DNA from: GCA-016699445 sp964555055
GTDB taxonomy: Bacteria > UBA10199 > JACPAL01 > GCA-016699445
Reading direction: 5' to 3'
NCBI GenBank assembly: GCA_964555055.1
Contig: CAZKQW010000010.1
Span: 1 to 64,000, forward strand
DNA length: 64,000 nucleotides
The notes beneath the pieces were generated by a model, which saw only the letters and a list, made by a program, of their open reading frames with translations, was not told the DNA's origin and made no database searches. Positions 44,290 through 54,144 of the stretch are shown here, one piece after another (within the stretch, counting starts at the first letter, position 1; the number at the start of each line of letters is the position of its first letter). Position numbers and translations under genes: made by a program.

Positions 44290-45105
44290 GTGTCCACAGA
44301 AGCCATCGGCATTTTCGACTCGGGGATCGGTGGGCTCACTGTCCTTCGTGAAATCCAGAAAAAACTCCCACGGGAAAACCTAATATACCTAGGAGATACC
44401 GCTCGCGTGCCTTATGGCACGAAATCCGCCGAGACGGTTATTTCCTATTCCATCCATAACGCCAATTTTCTCCGTGAAAAAAAGGTGAAGATGATCGTCG
44501 TTGCTTGTAATACGGCGTCGGCTTTCGCTTTGACGAACTTACAGGAGACGTATCCCATTCCCATCCTCGGGGTCATTCAACCTGGCTCCGAAGCGGCAAT
44601 CCGCCAAACACGCTCTGGGCGTATTGGGGTGATTGGAACGGAAGGCACTATTCGAAGCGGCGCTTATGAACGAGCCCTTACGTCCCTACACCCTCAAGTT
44701 TCCATCGTTTCGACGGCGTGTCCCTTATTCGTGCCCTTGGCGGAAGAGGGATGGGTGTCCGGGGACGTTCCTGAGAAAATCGCATCCGCCTACTTAAAAA
44801 AACTTCATGATGCCTCGACATCCCCGATCGACACGTTGATACTCGGATGCACTCATTATCCTCTTTTGAGGGAGACTATCCAAAAAACGATCGGGACCGG
44901 CGTAGCTTTAATCGACTCCGCGGAGGCGACAGCCTTTTCTGCGGAAAAAATATTGGCGGAGAAAAAATTATTGAATACGAACTCGTCAAAAGGAAATGTT
45001 TCTTTTTACGTCACGGACTCCACCGAAAAATTCAAGTCAGTAGGGGAACTCTTTTTACGAAACCGCATTGCTGAGGTAGAACATGTCTCGATTGGAACTT
45101 CTTGA
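44290..45105 (+). CDS. murI: Glutamate racemase
   Basis: A 271-aa cofactor-independent racemase that supplies D-glutamate for peptidoglycan. It has FDSGIGG at 9-15, the first catalytic cysteine C73 in VVACNTAS, and the second C187 with H189 in LGCTHYP. It starts with GTG at 44290. Its 3' end overlaps the homocysteine methyltransferase gene by 23 bp in another frame. Confidence 0.96.
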   Translation: MSTEAIGIFDSGIGGLTVLREIQKKLPRENLIYLGDTARVPYGTKSAETVISYSIHNANFLREKKVKMIVVACNTASAFALTNLQETYPIPILGVIQPGSEAAIRQTRSGRIGVIGTEGTIRSGAYERALTSLHPQVSIVSTACPLFVPLAEEGWVSGDVPEKIASAYLKKLHDASTSPIDTLILGCTHYPLLRETIQKTIGTGVALIDSAEATAFSAEKILAEKKLLNTNSSKGNVSFYVTDSTEKFKSVGELFLRNRIAEVEHVSIGTS

Positions 45106-45919
45106 GCTTACTAAGCTGGCAAATCCTGTCCTGATGGATGGCGCCATGGGAACGACTCTTTTGGCACACGGTATCCCCGCCCATTCTTGCCTGGAAGAAC
45201 TCAATCTCACACGTCCCGACTTAGTTTATACCGTACACAAGAGCTACATCGACGCAGGGGCGAAAGTCATCGTCACGAACACCTTCGGAGCGAACCGCCC
45301 CCGATTAAGCGAGCGCGGAAAAGAAGGCTTCTTGAAGCGCATCAACGTCGCTGGCGTGCGCATCGCGCGTAAAGCCGCCGATGGAAAGGCGTATGTCCTG
45401 GCATCCATCGGGCCCTTGGGGTCAATCGCGCAAAAAATGACGGTGCTGGACATGAAGAAGAATTTCGAGGAACAAGCCAAGGCCGTCTTAGAAGCCTCAC
45501 CGGACGGGTTCTTAGTGGAAACCATGGTTTCCGCACGCGAGTGCGAGGCAGCCTTACATGCCGTACGCTCGCTTTCAAAAAAAGCTCTCTTCGCCCTCAT
45601 GACGTTTCCCAATAAGCCCAAAAATATATCGGATAAATTCGTCAAGCTGACGGCAAAGACGTTACGGGCCGCCGGCGCTCACGTCCTAGGCATTAACTGT
45701 GTTGACCCAAAAGAAACCATGTCCCTTTTCAAGAAGCTTAAGTCTTGCGACGTCGGCCCCCATTGCGTTCGGCCTTCCTTAGGGCTTCCGGGGAAGCAAT
45801 TGTCCGCGAAGGATTTCGTCGAGCACTCTCAAAAAATCATCGATCTCGGTTGTCAATGGATCGGAGGTTGTTGCGGAACGACCCCTGAGATCTTAGGGCT
45901 CATCGAAAAAAAACGTTAG
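45083..45919 (+). CDS. Homocysteine S-methyltransferase domain protein
   Basis: A 278-aa protein matching the zinc-dependent homocysteine-binding barrel of MetH and betaine-homocysteine methyltransferases. It has the N-terminal LMDGAMGTTLLAHGI, VTNTFGANRPRL, and zinc ligands at about C206 (GINCV) and C263-C264 (GGCCGTTPE). It lacks folate, B12 and reactivation domains, so it either uses a small methyl donor such as S-methylmethionine or works with other subunits. The ATG lies inside murI. The rRNA methyltransferase follows after 3 nt. Confidence 0.9.
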   Translation: MSRLELLELTKLANPVLMDGAMGTTLLAHGIPAHSCLEELNLTRPDLVYTVHKSYIDAGAKVIVTNTFGANRPRLSERGKEGFLKRINVAGVRIARKAADGKAYVLASIGPLGSIAQKMTVLDMKKNFEEQAKAVLEASPDGFLVETMVSARECEAALHAVRSLSKKALFALMTFPNKPKNISDKFVKLTAKTLRAAGAHVLGINCVDPKETMSLFKKLKSCDVGPHCVRPSLGLPGKQLSAKDFVEHSQKIIDLGCQWIGGCCGTTPEILGLIEKKR

Positions 45920-45922
45920 TTT

Positions 45923-47056
45923 ATGTGGATCGCCACGTGTCCGCACGAGACCGTCGAAGTCCTAGCCTCAGAGCTTGATCGCCTGGGCGTAAACTCCTTA
46001 AAAAAACTCCACCGGGGTATCGCGTTTGAGACCGACTTGGAAACGGCTTACAAAGCTCATTTATCCCTACGCACGGCTAGCCGTCTCCAACGGGTCGTGG
46101 CCGAAGGGGACGCGTCTACGATAGAGACTTTTGCGGCCACTTTGAAAACCATTTCTTGGCCCGAATGGCTTCGCTCCCACCGACCCTTTAACGTCGTTAC
46201 CACGCTCACCGATCCGCCAGCCATCGCACTCAGGCAGGATCGCATCCATCAAGCCGTCGTCGAATCGATCCTGACAAACCCCTTCGAAAAAGCGCCCCCC
46301 TCTTTCAAACCGGAATCCGAAGCGGCCATTTCCGTGGTCGTCTTTGTGCGCGGAGGCCGATGTACGATCGGTATCGACACGGCGGGGCGAGCTTTACACA
46401 AACGGGGCTGGCGCGTGAATGGCCACCCGGCCGTCCTGAAAGAGACGCTCGCGGCCTCTCTCCTTTTATTGGCCGGTTATAACGGCGATGAACCTCTTCT
46501 CGATCCCTTCTGTGGGTCGGGGACGATCGTCGTCGAGGCCGCCTACATCGCCCTGGACAAAGCCCCCTTGATCCACCGCGGGAAGGACGATTTCGCCCTG
46601 GAGCATTTGGCCGGTTTCGATCGGGCCCTCTGGCGGCGCGTGGCCGACGCCTTGCGCGCCGCCAAAAGAAACGAGCTGCCGGAGCCCATCTACGCTTCGG
46701 ACATCCGCCCCGAATACGCGGAGGTTGCGAGGAAATCGGCCTTGAAGGCCCGCGTCGAAAAATACCTGAGTTTCCAGGCGAAGCCTTTTCAGGAATGGAC
46801 TCCGCCCGCACCCTCCGGTCTTTTGATCGGCAATCTTCCCTATGGGGAGCGCATCGGTGGCGGCAAGATCCGAGAACTCTACGCCGATGTCGGGAAAATC
46901 CTCGAAGAGAGATTTGCGGGTTGGCGGTTCGCTCTGTTAGTACCTCGGGATTCCCCCTGGCCTCTCCTCAATCCGAAAAACCACCGTAAGCTTAAGCAGG
47001 TGGAATTAATGAACGGGGCTCTTGCCGTCACGCTTCTGCTCGGCTCGGTAAGCTAA
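45923..47056 (+). CDS. THUMP-type RNA (guanine-N2) methyltransferase, RlmL N-terminal-like
   Basis: A 377-aa protein with an N-terminal ferredoxin-like/THUMP region (about 1-160, starting WIATCPHETVEVLASELDRLG) and a C-terminal class I methyltransferase. SAM motif I is LLDPFCGSGTIVVEAA at about 192-207. The catalytic motif is NLPYGER near 305, where RlmL and relatives have NPPYGER. It probably modifies 23S rRNA as the RlmL half of E. coli RlmKL does. The Pro-to-Leu change next to the active site is noted but does not remove the essential residues. Confidence 0.85.
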   Translation: MWIATCPHETVEVLASELDRLGVNSLKKLHRGIAFETDLETAYKAHLSLRTASRLQRVVAEGDASTIETFAATLKTISWPEWLRSHRPFNVVTTLTDPPAIALRQDRIHQAVVESILTNPFEKAPPSFKPESEAAISVVVFVRGGRCTIGIDTAGRALHKRGWRVNGHPAVLKETLAASLLLLAGYNGDEPLLDPFCGSGTIVVEAAYIALDKAPLIHRGKDDFALEHLAGFDRALWRRVADALRAAKRNELPEPIYASDIRPEYAEVARKSALKARVEKYLSFQAKPFQEWTPPAPSGLLIGNLPYGERIGGGKIRELYADVGKILEERFAGWRFALLVPRDSPWPLLNPKNHRKLKQVELMNGALAVTLLLGSVS

Positions 47057-47141
47057 AAAACGCGAACCCTTTTCAGGCGGTTTTTACCCGAAAATAAGCA
47101 ACCTTCCTCGAAAAGCGACGACAAACCTTCTAGGAACGCCC

Positions 47142-48314
47142 ATGTCGTTACATTTGACTTCCTTAATGAGCCCCACGCGCGTCGTGTTCGGAAACGAGAC
47201 GGGGAGGTTCCAAGCCCCCGATGGCGTCGGTGGCTTACTCACCGCGGATCCGACGAGCTTAAACAAGGCCGGACGGCATTATGTTGCGGCCTACCGATGC
47301 GTCCAAAGGGATACGGATCTCGGCAAGGCTTACCGACATTTGAAAAAAGCCGCGCATCTTTGGGAAAAGGACGGACACTGCAAGAAATCCAAGTGGGCTT
47401 CGTTCTTAGCGTCGGAATTGGAAGATACCCCGGAACATGTCCCGGGCTTGGCCTTATGGCTAGGACCCGCTTACTACTTCGAAGAAGCCCGAAGCCCTAC
47501 CGGCAAGATGGTCGTCGCTTATACGCCACACGTGAGCCCTGACCCACGGCACAGCCTCGACCTTTACGTGCCCGCAGAGAAAAACTTCCCCACCGCCGTC
47601 TTCCTCCACGGGGGTGGCTGGACGTTCGGAAGTAAAATCCAACGCTTCGGAAAGGCGGACGTTTATGCCAATTGGGGCCGTTATTTAGCTTCTCGGGGTA
47701 TCGGCGCCGCCATCGCGAATTACCGCCTCATCCCCGAAGCGAATTGCGACGAACAAATCGCCGATGCCGCCCAAGCCTACGCCTGGGTGCAATCCCAGAT
47801 TTCCATTTTCTCCGGCGGAGATCCCGATCGCGTCTTTTTAGGCGGCTATTCCGCCGGCGCCCAATTGGCGGCGCGCGTGGCTTTAGACGGGCGTTTACAC
47901 GCGAAGCACGGGATCGACGCTTCAAGGATCGCGGGGGCTTTTCTCGTCAGCGGTTCCGGACTCGACGTGACGGATCCGGAGATCTACGAATTAAACCCTT
48001 TTTACCTACCCTCTTTCGCCGAACGTTTTTCCCAGAATAGACCTCGAGGCGAATGGCAACGGGAAGTTTCCCCCGCCCTTTTGATCACCCCGAAGGCGCC
48101 TCCCTTCCTCGTCCTTTCCGGGGAGAAAGAACCCGAATCCCTACGGAGGCAATCCAGGCGATTCGCCGAGAAGCTCAGATCCTTCGGTGCCCGACCCGGC
48201 GAGCTCGTCGTGCCCGGCTTGAGCCATGGGCCAATGATGCTGGCCTTAAGCAATCCGAAGCGGGGACCCGCGGAAGCCGTCGTGGACTTCATCCAACGAT
48301 CGAGGACGACCTAG
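47142..48314 (+). CDS. Alpha/beta hydrolase, carboxylesterase type
   Basis: A 390-aa protein whose C-terminal part (from about 125) is an esterase/lipase of the hormone-sensitive-lipase or kynurenine-formamidase type. The oxyanion motif HGGGW is at about 156-160, the nucleophile elbow GGYSAGAQ has Ser near 236, and the histidine is probably in GLSHGPMM near 364. The first 120 residues are not recognised and include a Lys-rich helix-like stretch. No signal peptide is clear. It is convergent with tkt, with 22 bp between stops. Confidence 0.8.
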   Translation: MSLHLTSLMSPTRVVFGNETGRFQAPDGVGGLLTADPTSLNKAGRHYVAAYRCVQRDTDLGKAYRHLKKAAHLWEKDGHCKKSKWASFLASELEDTPEHVPGLALWLGPAYYFEEARSPTGKMVVAYTPHVSPDPRHSLDLYVPAEKNFPTAVFLHGGGWTFGSKIQRFGKADVYANWGRYLASRGIGAAIANYRLIPEANCDEQIADAAQAYAWVQSQISIFSGGDPDRVFLGGYSAGAQLAARVALDGRLHAKHGIDASRIAGAFLVSGSGLDVTDPEIYELNPFYLPSFAERFSQNRPRGEWQREVSPALLITPKAPPFLVLSGEKEPESLRRQSRRFAEKLRSFGARPGELVVPGLSHGPMMLALSNPKRGPAEAVVDFIQRSRTT

Positions 48315-48336
48315 ACGGTTCGTCCGAAACGACCCT

Positions 48337-50181
48337 TTATTTCAGGATTTGCCTTACTTTAGAAACGATCGCTTTCGCCGATATCCCGGCCCACTCGACG
48401 AGTTCCTCGGGGGAGGCGGAGCTCGGCATTTGGGTGACGGCCATTTTCACGATGGGCACGGAATGCCCGGACGCGAAGACGTTCAAGACCGCGTCGCCTA
48501 ATCCGCCTTCGAACCAATGGTCTTCGACGACGACCAGCGCCTTCGTCTCTTGGGCCGCTTGCTTCAACGTCTTCTCGTCGATGGGTTTGACGGAATAGAG
48601 GTCGATCACGCGGACGGAGATGCCTTCTTTTTGGAGAAGTTCGTAAGCCTTCAGCGATTCGTGCAAGGTCACGCCAGCACCGATCAACGTCACGCTATCT
48701 TTGGCGGACGATTTTAGAGTCTTGGACCCACCGGCGGGGAATTTTTCATTCGTATCGTACAAGACGGGCGTCGCAGGACGGCTCGTCCTCAAATAAACGA
48801 TGCCTTGGGTCTTGATCGATTCCTCCACCAAACATTCCGTGCTCATCGCATCAGAGGGGTAAAAGATCGTGCTGCCGTGCAGGGCGCGGAACATCGCGAT
48901 ATCTTCCAAACCCATCTGCGACGCGCCGTCTTCCCCGATCGAGACGCCCACGTGCGAACCGGCAACTTTGAAGTTCGCCTGAGACACCGCCGCCATGCGG
49001 AGCTGGTCGTACGTGCGCGTGAGGAAGGCCGCGAAAGTCGCCGCGAAGGGGATTTTTCCGCGCAATCCTAAGCCCGCCGCGACGCCAATCATGTTCTGCT
49101 CGGCGATGAACATTTCAAAGAAGCGCTCCGGTTTTTTCTGGGCCAAAATTTCCGTGAAGGTCGAGTTCTTCGTATCACCGTCCACCGCGACGAGGTCCGG
49201 ATACTTATCAGCTAATCGCGCCAAGGCGTTGCCGTAGGCTTTACGCGTCGCGACCGCTTCGCCTAATTTATAGGCGGGCGCTGGCACTTCCTTTGCCGTT
49301 TCCCGGGCGGGGTCCTTCGACGCCGGTTTTTGGATGGTTCCCGTTTTTTTCACGTCGACGGTACCTAATTCGGCCAAGGCCTTTTCCAAGTCCGCTTTCG
49401 GCAATGCTTTGCCATGCCAACCGTCCTTGTCGGATAGGAATGAAACTCCGTGGCCCTTGTGGGTCTTCGCAACGATCATGCGGGGGCGGGAATCTCCGTC
49501 GTCCTTGAGGATCGTATCGAAAGCTTTCTCGATTTCTTCAAAGGAATGGCCGTCGATCAAGACCGTCTTCCAACCGAACGCCGACACCCGCCACACGAAA
49601 GCTTCCACGTCATGGCCGAACATCGTCTGTTGGCTCTGACCCAAACGGTTTACGTCGATAATGCCGATCAAATTATTCAATTTATAATGGGCCGCGATCT
49701 CGATCGCCTCCCACACGGAACCTTCCGCCATTTCGCCGTCGCCCAAGAGGGTGAAGACGCGGGCGTCGAGCTTGTCCAAATATTTGGCGTTGAGGGCCAT
49801 CCCCACGCCGATCGACAACCCTTGGCCCAAGCTTCCCGTCGCCGCTTCGGAATACTTGAAGGTCGGCATCGGGTGGCCTTGCAAAGGGCTTCCCATCTTC
49901 CGCAAGGTCAGGTTTTCCTCAGGACTAATCACGCCCGCAGCCGTGTAAAGGGCGTACAACAAAGGCGCTGCATGGCCTTTAGAGAAAATCACGCGGTCGT
50001 TGTTGGGATTTTGCGCATTTTGAGGATCAAACCGTAGATGGTTAAAGAACAAACTCGTCATCACGTCGGCGGCCGACATGGAGGATGTGGGATGCCCGGA
50101 TCCCGCCGCGGAGGTGGAGGTCAAGATGTGGTAACGAACGAGCTTCGCGAGCTCTACTATATTTTGATGGGTGGGAGACAT
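48337..50181 (-). CDS. tkt: Transketolase
   Basis: A complete single-chain ThDP transketolase of 614 aa, like the animal-type and deltaproteobacterial short forms. The N-terminal ThDP domain has SAAGSGHPTSSMSAADV and LLGDGEMAEGSVWEA. A Lys/Pro/Ala linker at about 265-305 leads to the pyrimidine domain (VAVDGDTKNSTF, FIAEQNMIGVAAGLGLRGKIPF), and a C-terminal domain follows. It runs the non-oxidative pentose phosphate pathway. ATG 50181 has AAAGGAAAGG upstream. The divergent gene is ctpA. Confidence 0.95.
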   Translation of the reverse strand: MSPTHQNIVELAKLVRYHILTSTSAAGSGHPTSSMSAADVMTSLFFNHLRFDPQNAQNPNNDRVIFSKGHAAPLLYALYTAAGVISPEENLTLRKMGSPLQGHPMPTFKYSEAATGSLGQGLSIGVGMALNAKYLDKLDARVFTLLGDGEMAEGSVWEAIEIAAHYKLNNLIGIIDVNRLGQSQQTMFGHDVEAFVWRVSAFGWKTVLIDGHSFEEIEKAFDTILKDDGDSRPRMIVAKTHKGHGVSFLSDKDGWHGKALPKADLEKALAELGTVDVKKTGTIQKPASKDPARETAKEVPAPAYKLGEAVATRKAYGNALARLADKYPDLVAVDGDTKNSTFTEILAQKKPERFFEMFIAEQNMIGVAAGLGLRGKIPFAATFAAFLTRTYDQLRMAAVSQANFKVAGSHVGVSIGEDGASQMGLEDIAMFRALHGSTIFYPSDAMSTECLVEESIKTQGIVYLRTSRPATPVLYDTNEKFPAGGSKTLKSSAKDSVTLIGAGVTLHESLKAYELLQKEGISVRVIDLYSVKPIDEKTLKQAAQETKALVVVEDHWFEGGLGDAVLNVFASGHSVPIVKMAVTQMPSSASPEELVEWAGISAKAIVSKVRQILK

Positions 50182-50407
50182 GAAGGCCTTTCCTTTGTGA
50201 AGGGCCTGATAAAAAGCCGTTCCGTAAAATGCAAGGCAAAGAGAAAAAAACTAACATGCAAGTTAATAGGCTTAGCTGATGGAATTTAACGTTTCTAGCC
50301 CTCCGGTAAGAGTCTTTCATCTAACGATCTTAACCGAATTCTCCACATCTCGAAAAACAAAACCCTGCTTTATTTTTTTTATCGGACAGGTTAGAAGCGA
50401 CTTTCTT

Positions 50408-51742
50408 ATGAAAAACCGCACTTTCTTTGCTTTTCTCGTATTCTCACTCTTTTCTTTTCACAACCTTCACGCTAAAACCGGCGCTTCCGCCGGTACCTCC
50501 AAAGAAATTCCCTATAAGGAACTCGAGTTGTTCAGCAAAGTCCTGACTCTTACCAGCGACGCTTACGTCGAACCCTTGGATCGAAATGGATTAAGGGAGG
50601 CGGTCTTAGGGTCCATTCGCGGCATGGTTTCGACTCTTGACCCCCACAGCGTCTTCATGACCCCAGATCAACATAAGGAGTTGAAAGCGGATACGGAAGG
50701 GAAATTCGGAGGAATCGGTCTGGAAGTGGCTTTCAAGGATGATGTCCTCACAGCCATCACCCCCATGGAGGATAGCCCCGCCAAGAAAGCCGGGCTTCGT
50801 GAAAAGGATAAAATCCTAAAGATCGAAGGCGTCTCCACCCAAGAATTAGGGTTTTCCGAATCGGTCAAAAAATTGAGAGGACCTCGGGGGACAAAGGTCA
50901 GGCTCACCATCCTTCATGAAGGAGCTAAAGAACCCGTCGACGTCACCATCACACGCGATATCATACGCATTAAAAGCGTGAAATGGGAGGTTTTGGAAGA
51001 AGGCTACGGTTTGATCCGCGTCGCGTCTTTTCAAGATCGCACGACCTTGGAGTTTCAAAAAGCGCTTAAAAATCTTGAAAAGCGATTCCGTCAAAATAAG
51101 GAAACAGGATCTAAAACGAACGGGCTCCGCGGCCTTATCATTGATCTCCGGAATAATCCGGGAGGCCTCTTGGATGAGGCTGTTTCGCTTTCCGATCTCT
51201 TCCTCAAATCAGGATCCATCGTTTCGACTCGCAGCCGCGACCAGATCATCGATAAGCGCGAGGCTTCCGATAGCGGCGAGGAGCCGATTTTTCCCGTCGT
51301 TATCTTGGTGAACGGAGGTACCGCCTCTGCGGCGGAAATCGTCTCGGGGGCTCTGCAAGACCAGAAACGCGCGACGATTTTAGGCACCCAAACCTTCGGG
51401 AAGGGATCTGTCCAAAACGTCATCGAAGTAGGCGACGGTTATGCGTTGAAGTTGACGGTCGCACTCTATTTCACTCCCAACGGCCGCTCTATCCAAGCCA
51501 CCGGCATCACCCCCGATGTGATCGTCAATGCCAAAGGGCAGACGGGTAAGTCTTTTAATAAGGACGTCTACGTGCGCGAGGCCGACCTAAGAGGCCACTT
51601 ACGGGGAGACAATGAAAAAGACGGGAACTCCGAAGACGATGCGGATACGGAAGATCTAAAAAAATCCACCAAAAAGGACGATGCGAAACTGGACTTCCAA
51701 AAAAACGCGGCCTTAGAATACCTTAAAAACCACTCTCGCTAA
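50408..51742 (+). CDS. ctpA: C-terminal processing peptidase (S41)
   Basis: A 444-aa periplasmic serine protease. The signal peptide is MKNRTFFAFLVFSLFSFHNL and ends near HA. A PDZ domain (about 95-185: GGIGLEVAFKDDVLTAITP) lies before the S41 core, which has catalytic Ser near 307 (GGTASAAEI) and Lys near 333 (TFGKGSVQ). The tail is charged (Glu/Asp/Lys-rich). ATG 50408 is chosen because the signal peptide starts there; an upstream in-frame ATG at 50279 would put 43 residues before it. Its end overlaps the convergent rdgB by 20 bp. Confidence 0.93.
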   Translation: MKNRTFFAFLVFSLFSFHNLHAKTGASAGTSKEIPYKELELFSKVLTLTSDAYVEPLDRNGLREAVLGSIRGMVSTLDPHSVFMTPDQHKELKADTEGKFGGIGLEVAFKDDVLTAITPMEDSPAKKAGLREKDKILKIEGVSTQELGFSESVKKLRGPRGTKVRLTILHEGAKEPVDVTITRDIIRIKSVKWEVLEEGYGLIRVASFQDRTTLEFQKALKNLEKRFRQNKETGSKTNGLRGLIIDLRNNPGGLLDEAVSLSDLFLKSGSIVSTRSRDQIIDKREASDSGEEPIFPVVILVNGGTASAAEIVSGALQDQKRATILGTQTFGKGSVQNVIEVGDGYALKLTVALYFTPNGRSIQATGITPDVIVNAKGQTGKSFNKDVYVREADLRGHLRGDNEKDGNSEDDADTEDLKKSTKKDDAKLDFQKNAALEYLKNHSR

Positions 51743-52322
51743 GGAAAAGACTTAATTTATCGAGCGCCTGTCCACGGTGACTGATTCGATTTTTCTCCTC
51801 AAGCGATAGCTCGGCTGTAGTACGGCCTAAATCCGGAACATAAAACAGGGAATCGTACCCGAAGCCGTTCGTTCCTTTTTCCTCGCAGAGAATCTCCCCG
51901 TCGACGCGGCCTTCGAAGACCAACGCTCGGTCTGTCTTTGGATCATACAGGGTCAAGACACAGACGAACGCTGCTTGGCGCTTTCCCGTAGGAACATTTC
52001 GCATCTCCGCTAACAGTTTGAGCCGATTCTCAGAGTCCGTGGCATTTTCACCGGCGTAACGGGCGGAATAAATTCCCGGCGCGCCTCCGAGCGCTTCGAC
52101 GGCCAAACCGCTGTCATCAGCTAAGACGGTTTCCTTAGAAAAATCCGCGTAGGCCTTCGCCTTGATGAGGGCGTTTTCGGAGAACGTCTTCCCCGTCTCC
52201 GCGACGGTCGGGACATTCGAAAAATCCTTGAGAGACTTGAGAGTGAAATCCTCGAGATAACGGCCGATCTCGACGAGTTTTCCGGGATTAGTCGTCGCTA
52301 CGAGGAGGGTGGGTCGGGTCAT
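51723..52322 (-). CDS. rdgB: XTP/dITP diphosphatase
   Basis: A 199-aa Ham1/RdgB family house-cleaning pyrophosphatase that removes non-canonical purine nucleotides. The N-terminal LLVATTNPGKLVEI, the catalytic ETVLADDSGLAVEALGGAPGIYSARYAG and the C-terminal GTNGFGYDSLFYVP and ISHRGQAL are all present. Its ATG lies inside the end of dnaB (35-bp overlap in another frame), and its end overlaps ctpA on the other strand. Confidence 0.96.
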   Translation of the reverse strand: MTRPTLLVATTNPGKLVEIGRYLEDFTLKSLKDFSNVPTVAETGKTFSENALIKAKAYADFSKETVLADDSGLAVEALGGAPGIYSARYAGENATDSENRLKLLAEMRNVPTGKRQAAFVCVLTLYDPKTDRALVFEGRVDGEILCEEKGTNGFGYDSLFYVPDLGRTTAELSLEEKNRISHRGQALDKLSLFLSESGF

Positions 52323-53664
52323 GGGCCAGATTTTCGAAACGGGTGATGTTATTGAGGAAGGCCAAACGCACGGTTCCGATGGGTCCGTTTCGCTGCTTGC
52401 CGATGATGATCTCGGCGATGCCCTTGTTCAAGGTCTCCTTGTCGTAAACCTCCTCGCGGTAGAGGAAGACGATGACGTCGGCGTCCTGTTCGATGGCGCC
52501 GGACTCGCGCAAGTCCGCCATGATGGGTATCGGCGGTTTCCGGTTCTCGACCGCGCGGTTCAGCTGGGACAAGGCGATGATCGGGACTCGTAATTCCTTC
52601 GCCAAAGCTTTGAGCGACCGGGAGATTTCGGAAATTTCGCGCTCGCGGCTATCCGTACCCGTCAAACCCCGCATGAGTTGGAGGTAGTCGACGATGATCA
52701 ATCCCAACCCGTGTTCCTTTTGGAGGCGCCGGGCTTTCGCGCGCATTTCCAGGATGTTAATCGCAGGCGTGTCGTCGACGAAGATCGCCGCCTCGGAGAG
52801 TTCACCGGCGGCGCGCGTCAGTCGCGGCCAATCGCTGTCGGTCAAGAAGCCGCCTCTCAATTTCGACGAGTCGATGCGGGCTTCCATGCATAAAAGACGT
52901 TGGACCAACTGCTCCTTTGACATTTCTAGGGAAAAGATAGCGCACGGCACCTTAGCCTTGAGGGCCGCATTAGCCGCTAAAGAAAGGGCAAAGGCGGTCT
53001 TACCCATACTGGGACGGCCAGCGACGATGATCAAATCGGACGGCTGCAAACCCGCCGTCATTCGATCCAAATCCGTGAAACCGGTGGCCACGCCTGTCAC
53101 CAGTTCTTTGCGTTCCGAGAGGAGCTCAATCTGCCGGAAGCTTTCCTTCACAATGTCCTTCATCGCGTAGAAGGACTGCTTGATCCTCTTCTGCGCGATG
53201 TCGAAAATGATTTTTTCGCTATGATCGAGGAAGTTCTCCACCTCGATTTGATCTTGATATCCCATCGAGACGATCTCAGTCGCGCCCTGAATGAGACGGC
53301 GCAAAATGGACTTCTGACGGACGATTTTGGAATAATTGCCGACGTTAGCGGCCGTGGGAATGGTGTCGACGAGCAACGACAGGTACGTGGTGCCTCCCGC
53401 CGCGTCGAGCTCGCCTTTTCCCTTCAAATGGTCCGTCAGCGTCACGAGATCGATCGGTTCGCTCTTTTCGGAGAGCTCCAACATGGAGCGAAAGATCTTC
53501 CGGTGGGACTCCCGATAAAAATCATCGGGTTCGGCGAATTCTACCACGCGGTTGATCGCGTCGTTTTCGATCATGATGGAACCCAAGACCGCCTGCTCCG
53601 CCTCGATGTTCTGAGGGGGAAGCTTATTGACGAGCGACTCCACTTTTGGCGCTGTCTCGGACAT
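52288..53664 (-). CDS. dnaB: Replicative DNA helicase
   Basis: A 458-aa hexameric fork helicase. The N-terminal domain starts near residue 13 (KLPPQNIEAEQAVLGSIMIEN). A linker precedes the RecA-like domain with Walker A GRPSMGKTAFAL at about 217-228, FSLEMSKEQLVQRLL, Walker B LGLIIVDYLQLM, and a C-terminal ADVIVFLYREEVY. AAAGGA precedes ATG 53664. It follows rplI on the same strand, the usual order in this lineage type. Confidence 0.97.
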   Translation of the reverse strand: MSETAPKVESLVNKLPPQNIEAEQAVLGSIMIENDAINRVVEFAEPDDFYRESHRKIFRSMLELSEKSEPIDLVTLTDHLKGKGELDAAGGTTYLSLLVDTIPTAANVGNYSKIVRQKSILRRLIQGATEIVSMGYQDQIEVENFLDHSEKIIFDIAQKRIKQSFYAMKDIVKESFRQIELLSERKELVTGVATGFTDLDRMTAGLQPSDLIIVAGRPSMGKTAFALSLAANAALKAKVPCAIFSLEMSKEQLVQRLLCMEARIDSSKLRGGFLTDSDWPRLTRAAGELSEAAIFVDDTPAINILEMRAKARRLQKEHGLGLIIVDYLQLMRGLTGTDSREREISEISRSLKALAKELRVPIIALSQLNRAVENRKPPIPIMADLRESGAIEQDADVIVFLYREEVYDKETLNKGIAEIIIGKQRNGPIGTVRLAFLNNITRFENLAHDPTHPPRSDD

Positions 53665-53686
53665 ACGGGTCCTTTTGCTAAATGGA

Positions 53687-54130
53687 TTATTTTTTAGTGA
53701 GAATGAGCTTCAGAGGGGCTACGACTTCGGAATGGAGATGGACCTCAATGGAGTATTCTCCGAGCTTGCGAATCGCATCCTTAATTAGAATCGTCCGCTT
53801 GTCCACCTTGACGCCCTGCTTTTCCAGGAGTTCGGCGACTTCACGGCTGGAGACCGTGCCGAAGATCTTATCTTCTTCGCCGGCCTGCTTCTCGACGGTT
53901 AAAGTGATTCCGGAGATCTTCTGTCCCAAGGATTCCGCTTCCTGCTTCGCCTTCGCGCGGCGGGCTTCGATCACTTTTCTTTCCTGCTCCAGGATTTTAA
54001 GGCTGCCTTTGTCGGCCACGAACGCCTTCTTCTGAGGAATCAGGTAGTTCCTCGCGAAACCATCGGATACCTTCTTGACGTCACCCACTTTGCCGAGCTT
54101 AGGCACGTCTTCTCTTAAGATCACTTCCAT
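53687..54130 (-). CDS. rplI: 50S ribosomal protein L9
   Basis: A 147-aa L9 with the typical N-terminal domain (MEVILREDVPKLGKVGDVKKVSDGFARNYLIP), a long connecting helix rich in Lys/Glu/Ala (about 45-75) and the C-terminal 23S-binding domain. CCGGAGG precedes the ATG by 7 nt. It lies between the DUF2232 membrane protein and dnaB. Confidence 0.98.
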   Translation of the reverse strand: MEVILREDVPKLGKVGDVKKVSDGFARNYLIPQKKAFVADKGSLKILEQERKVIEARRAKAKQEAESLGQKISGITLTVEKQAGEEDKIFGTVSSREVAELLEKQGVKVDKRTILIKDAIRKLGEYSIEVHLHSEVVAPLKLILTKK

Positions 54131-54144
54131 AAATACCTCCGGAT

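Noticed and set aside
47057..47141. Spacer before the esterase, examined for a promoter or terminator
   Set aside because: No hairpin with a T-run and no paired -35/-10 better than chance was seen.
50182..50407. Divergent tkt-ctpA spacer, examined for operators and promoters
   Set aside because: Several T-rich stretches but no clear inverted repeat and no -35/-10 pair that I would defend.
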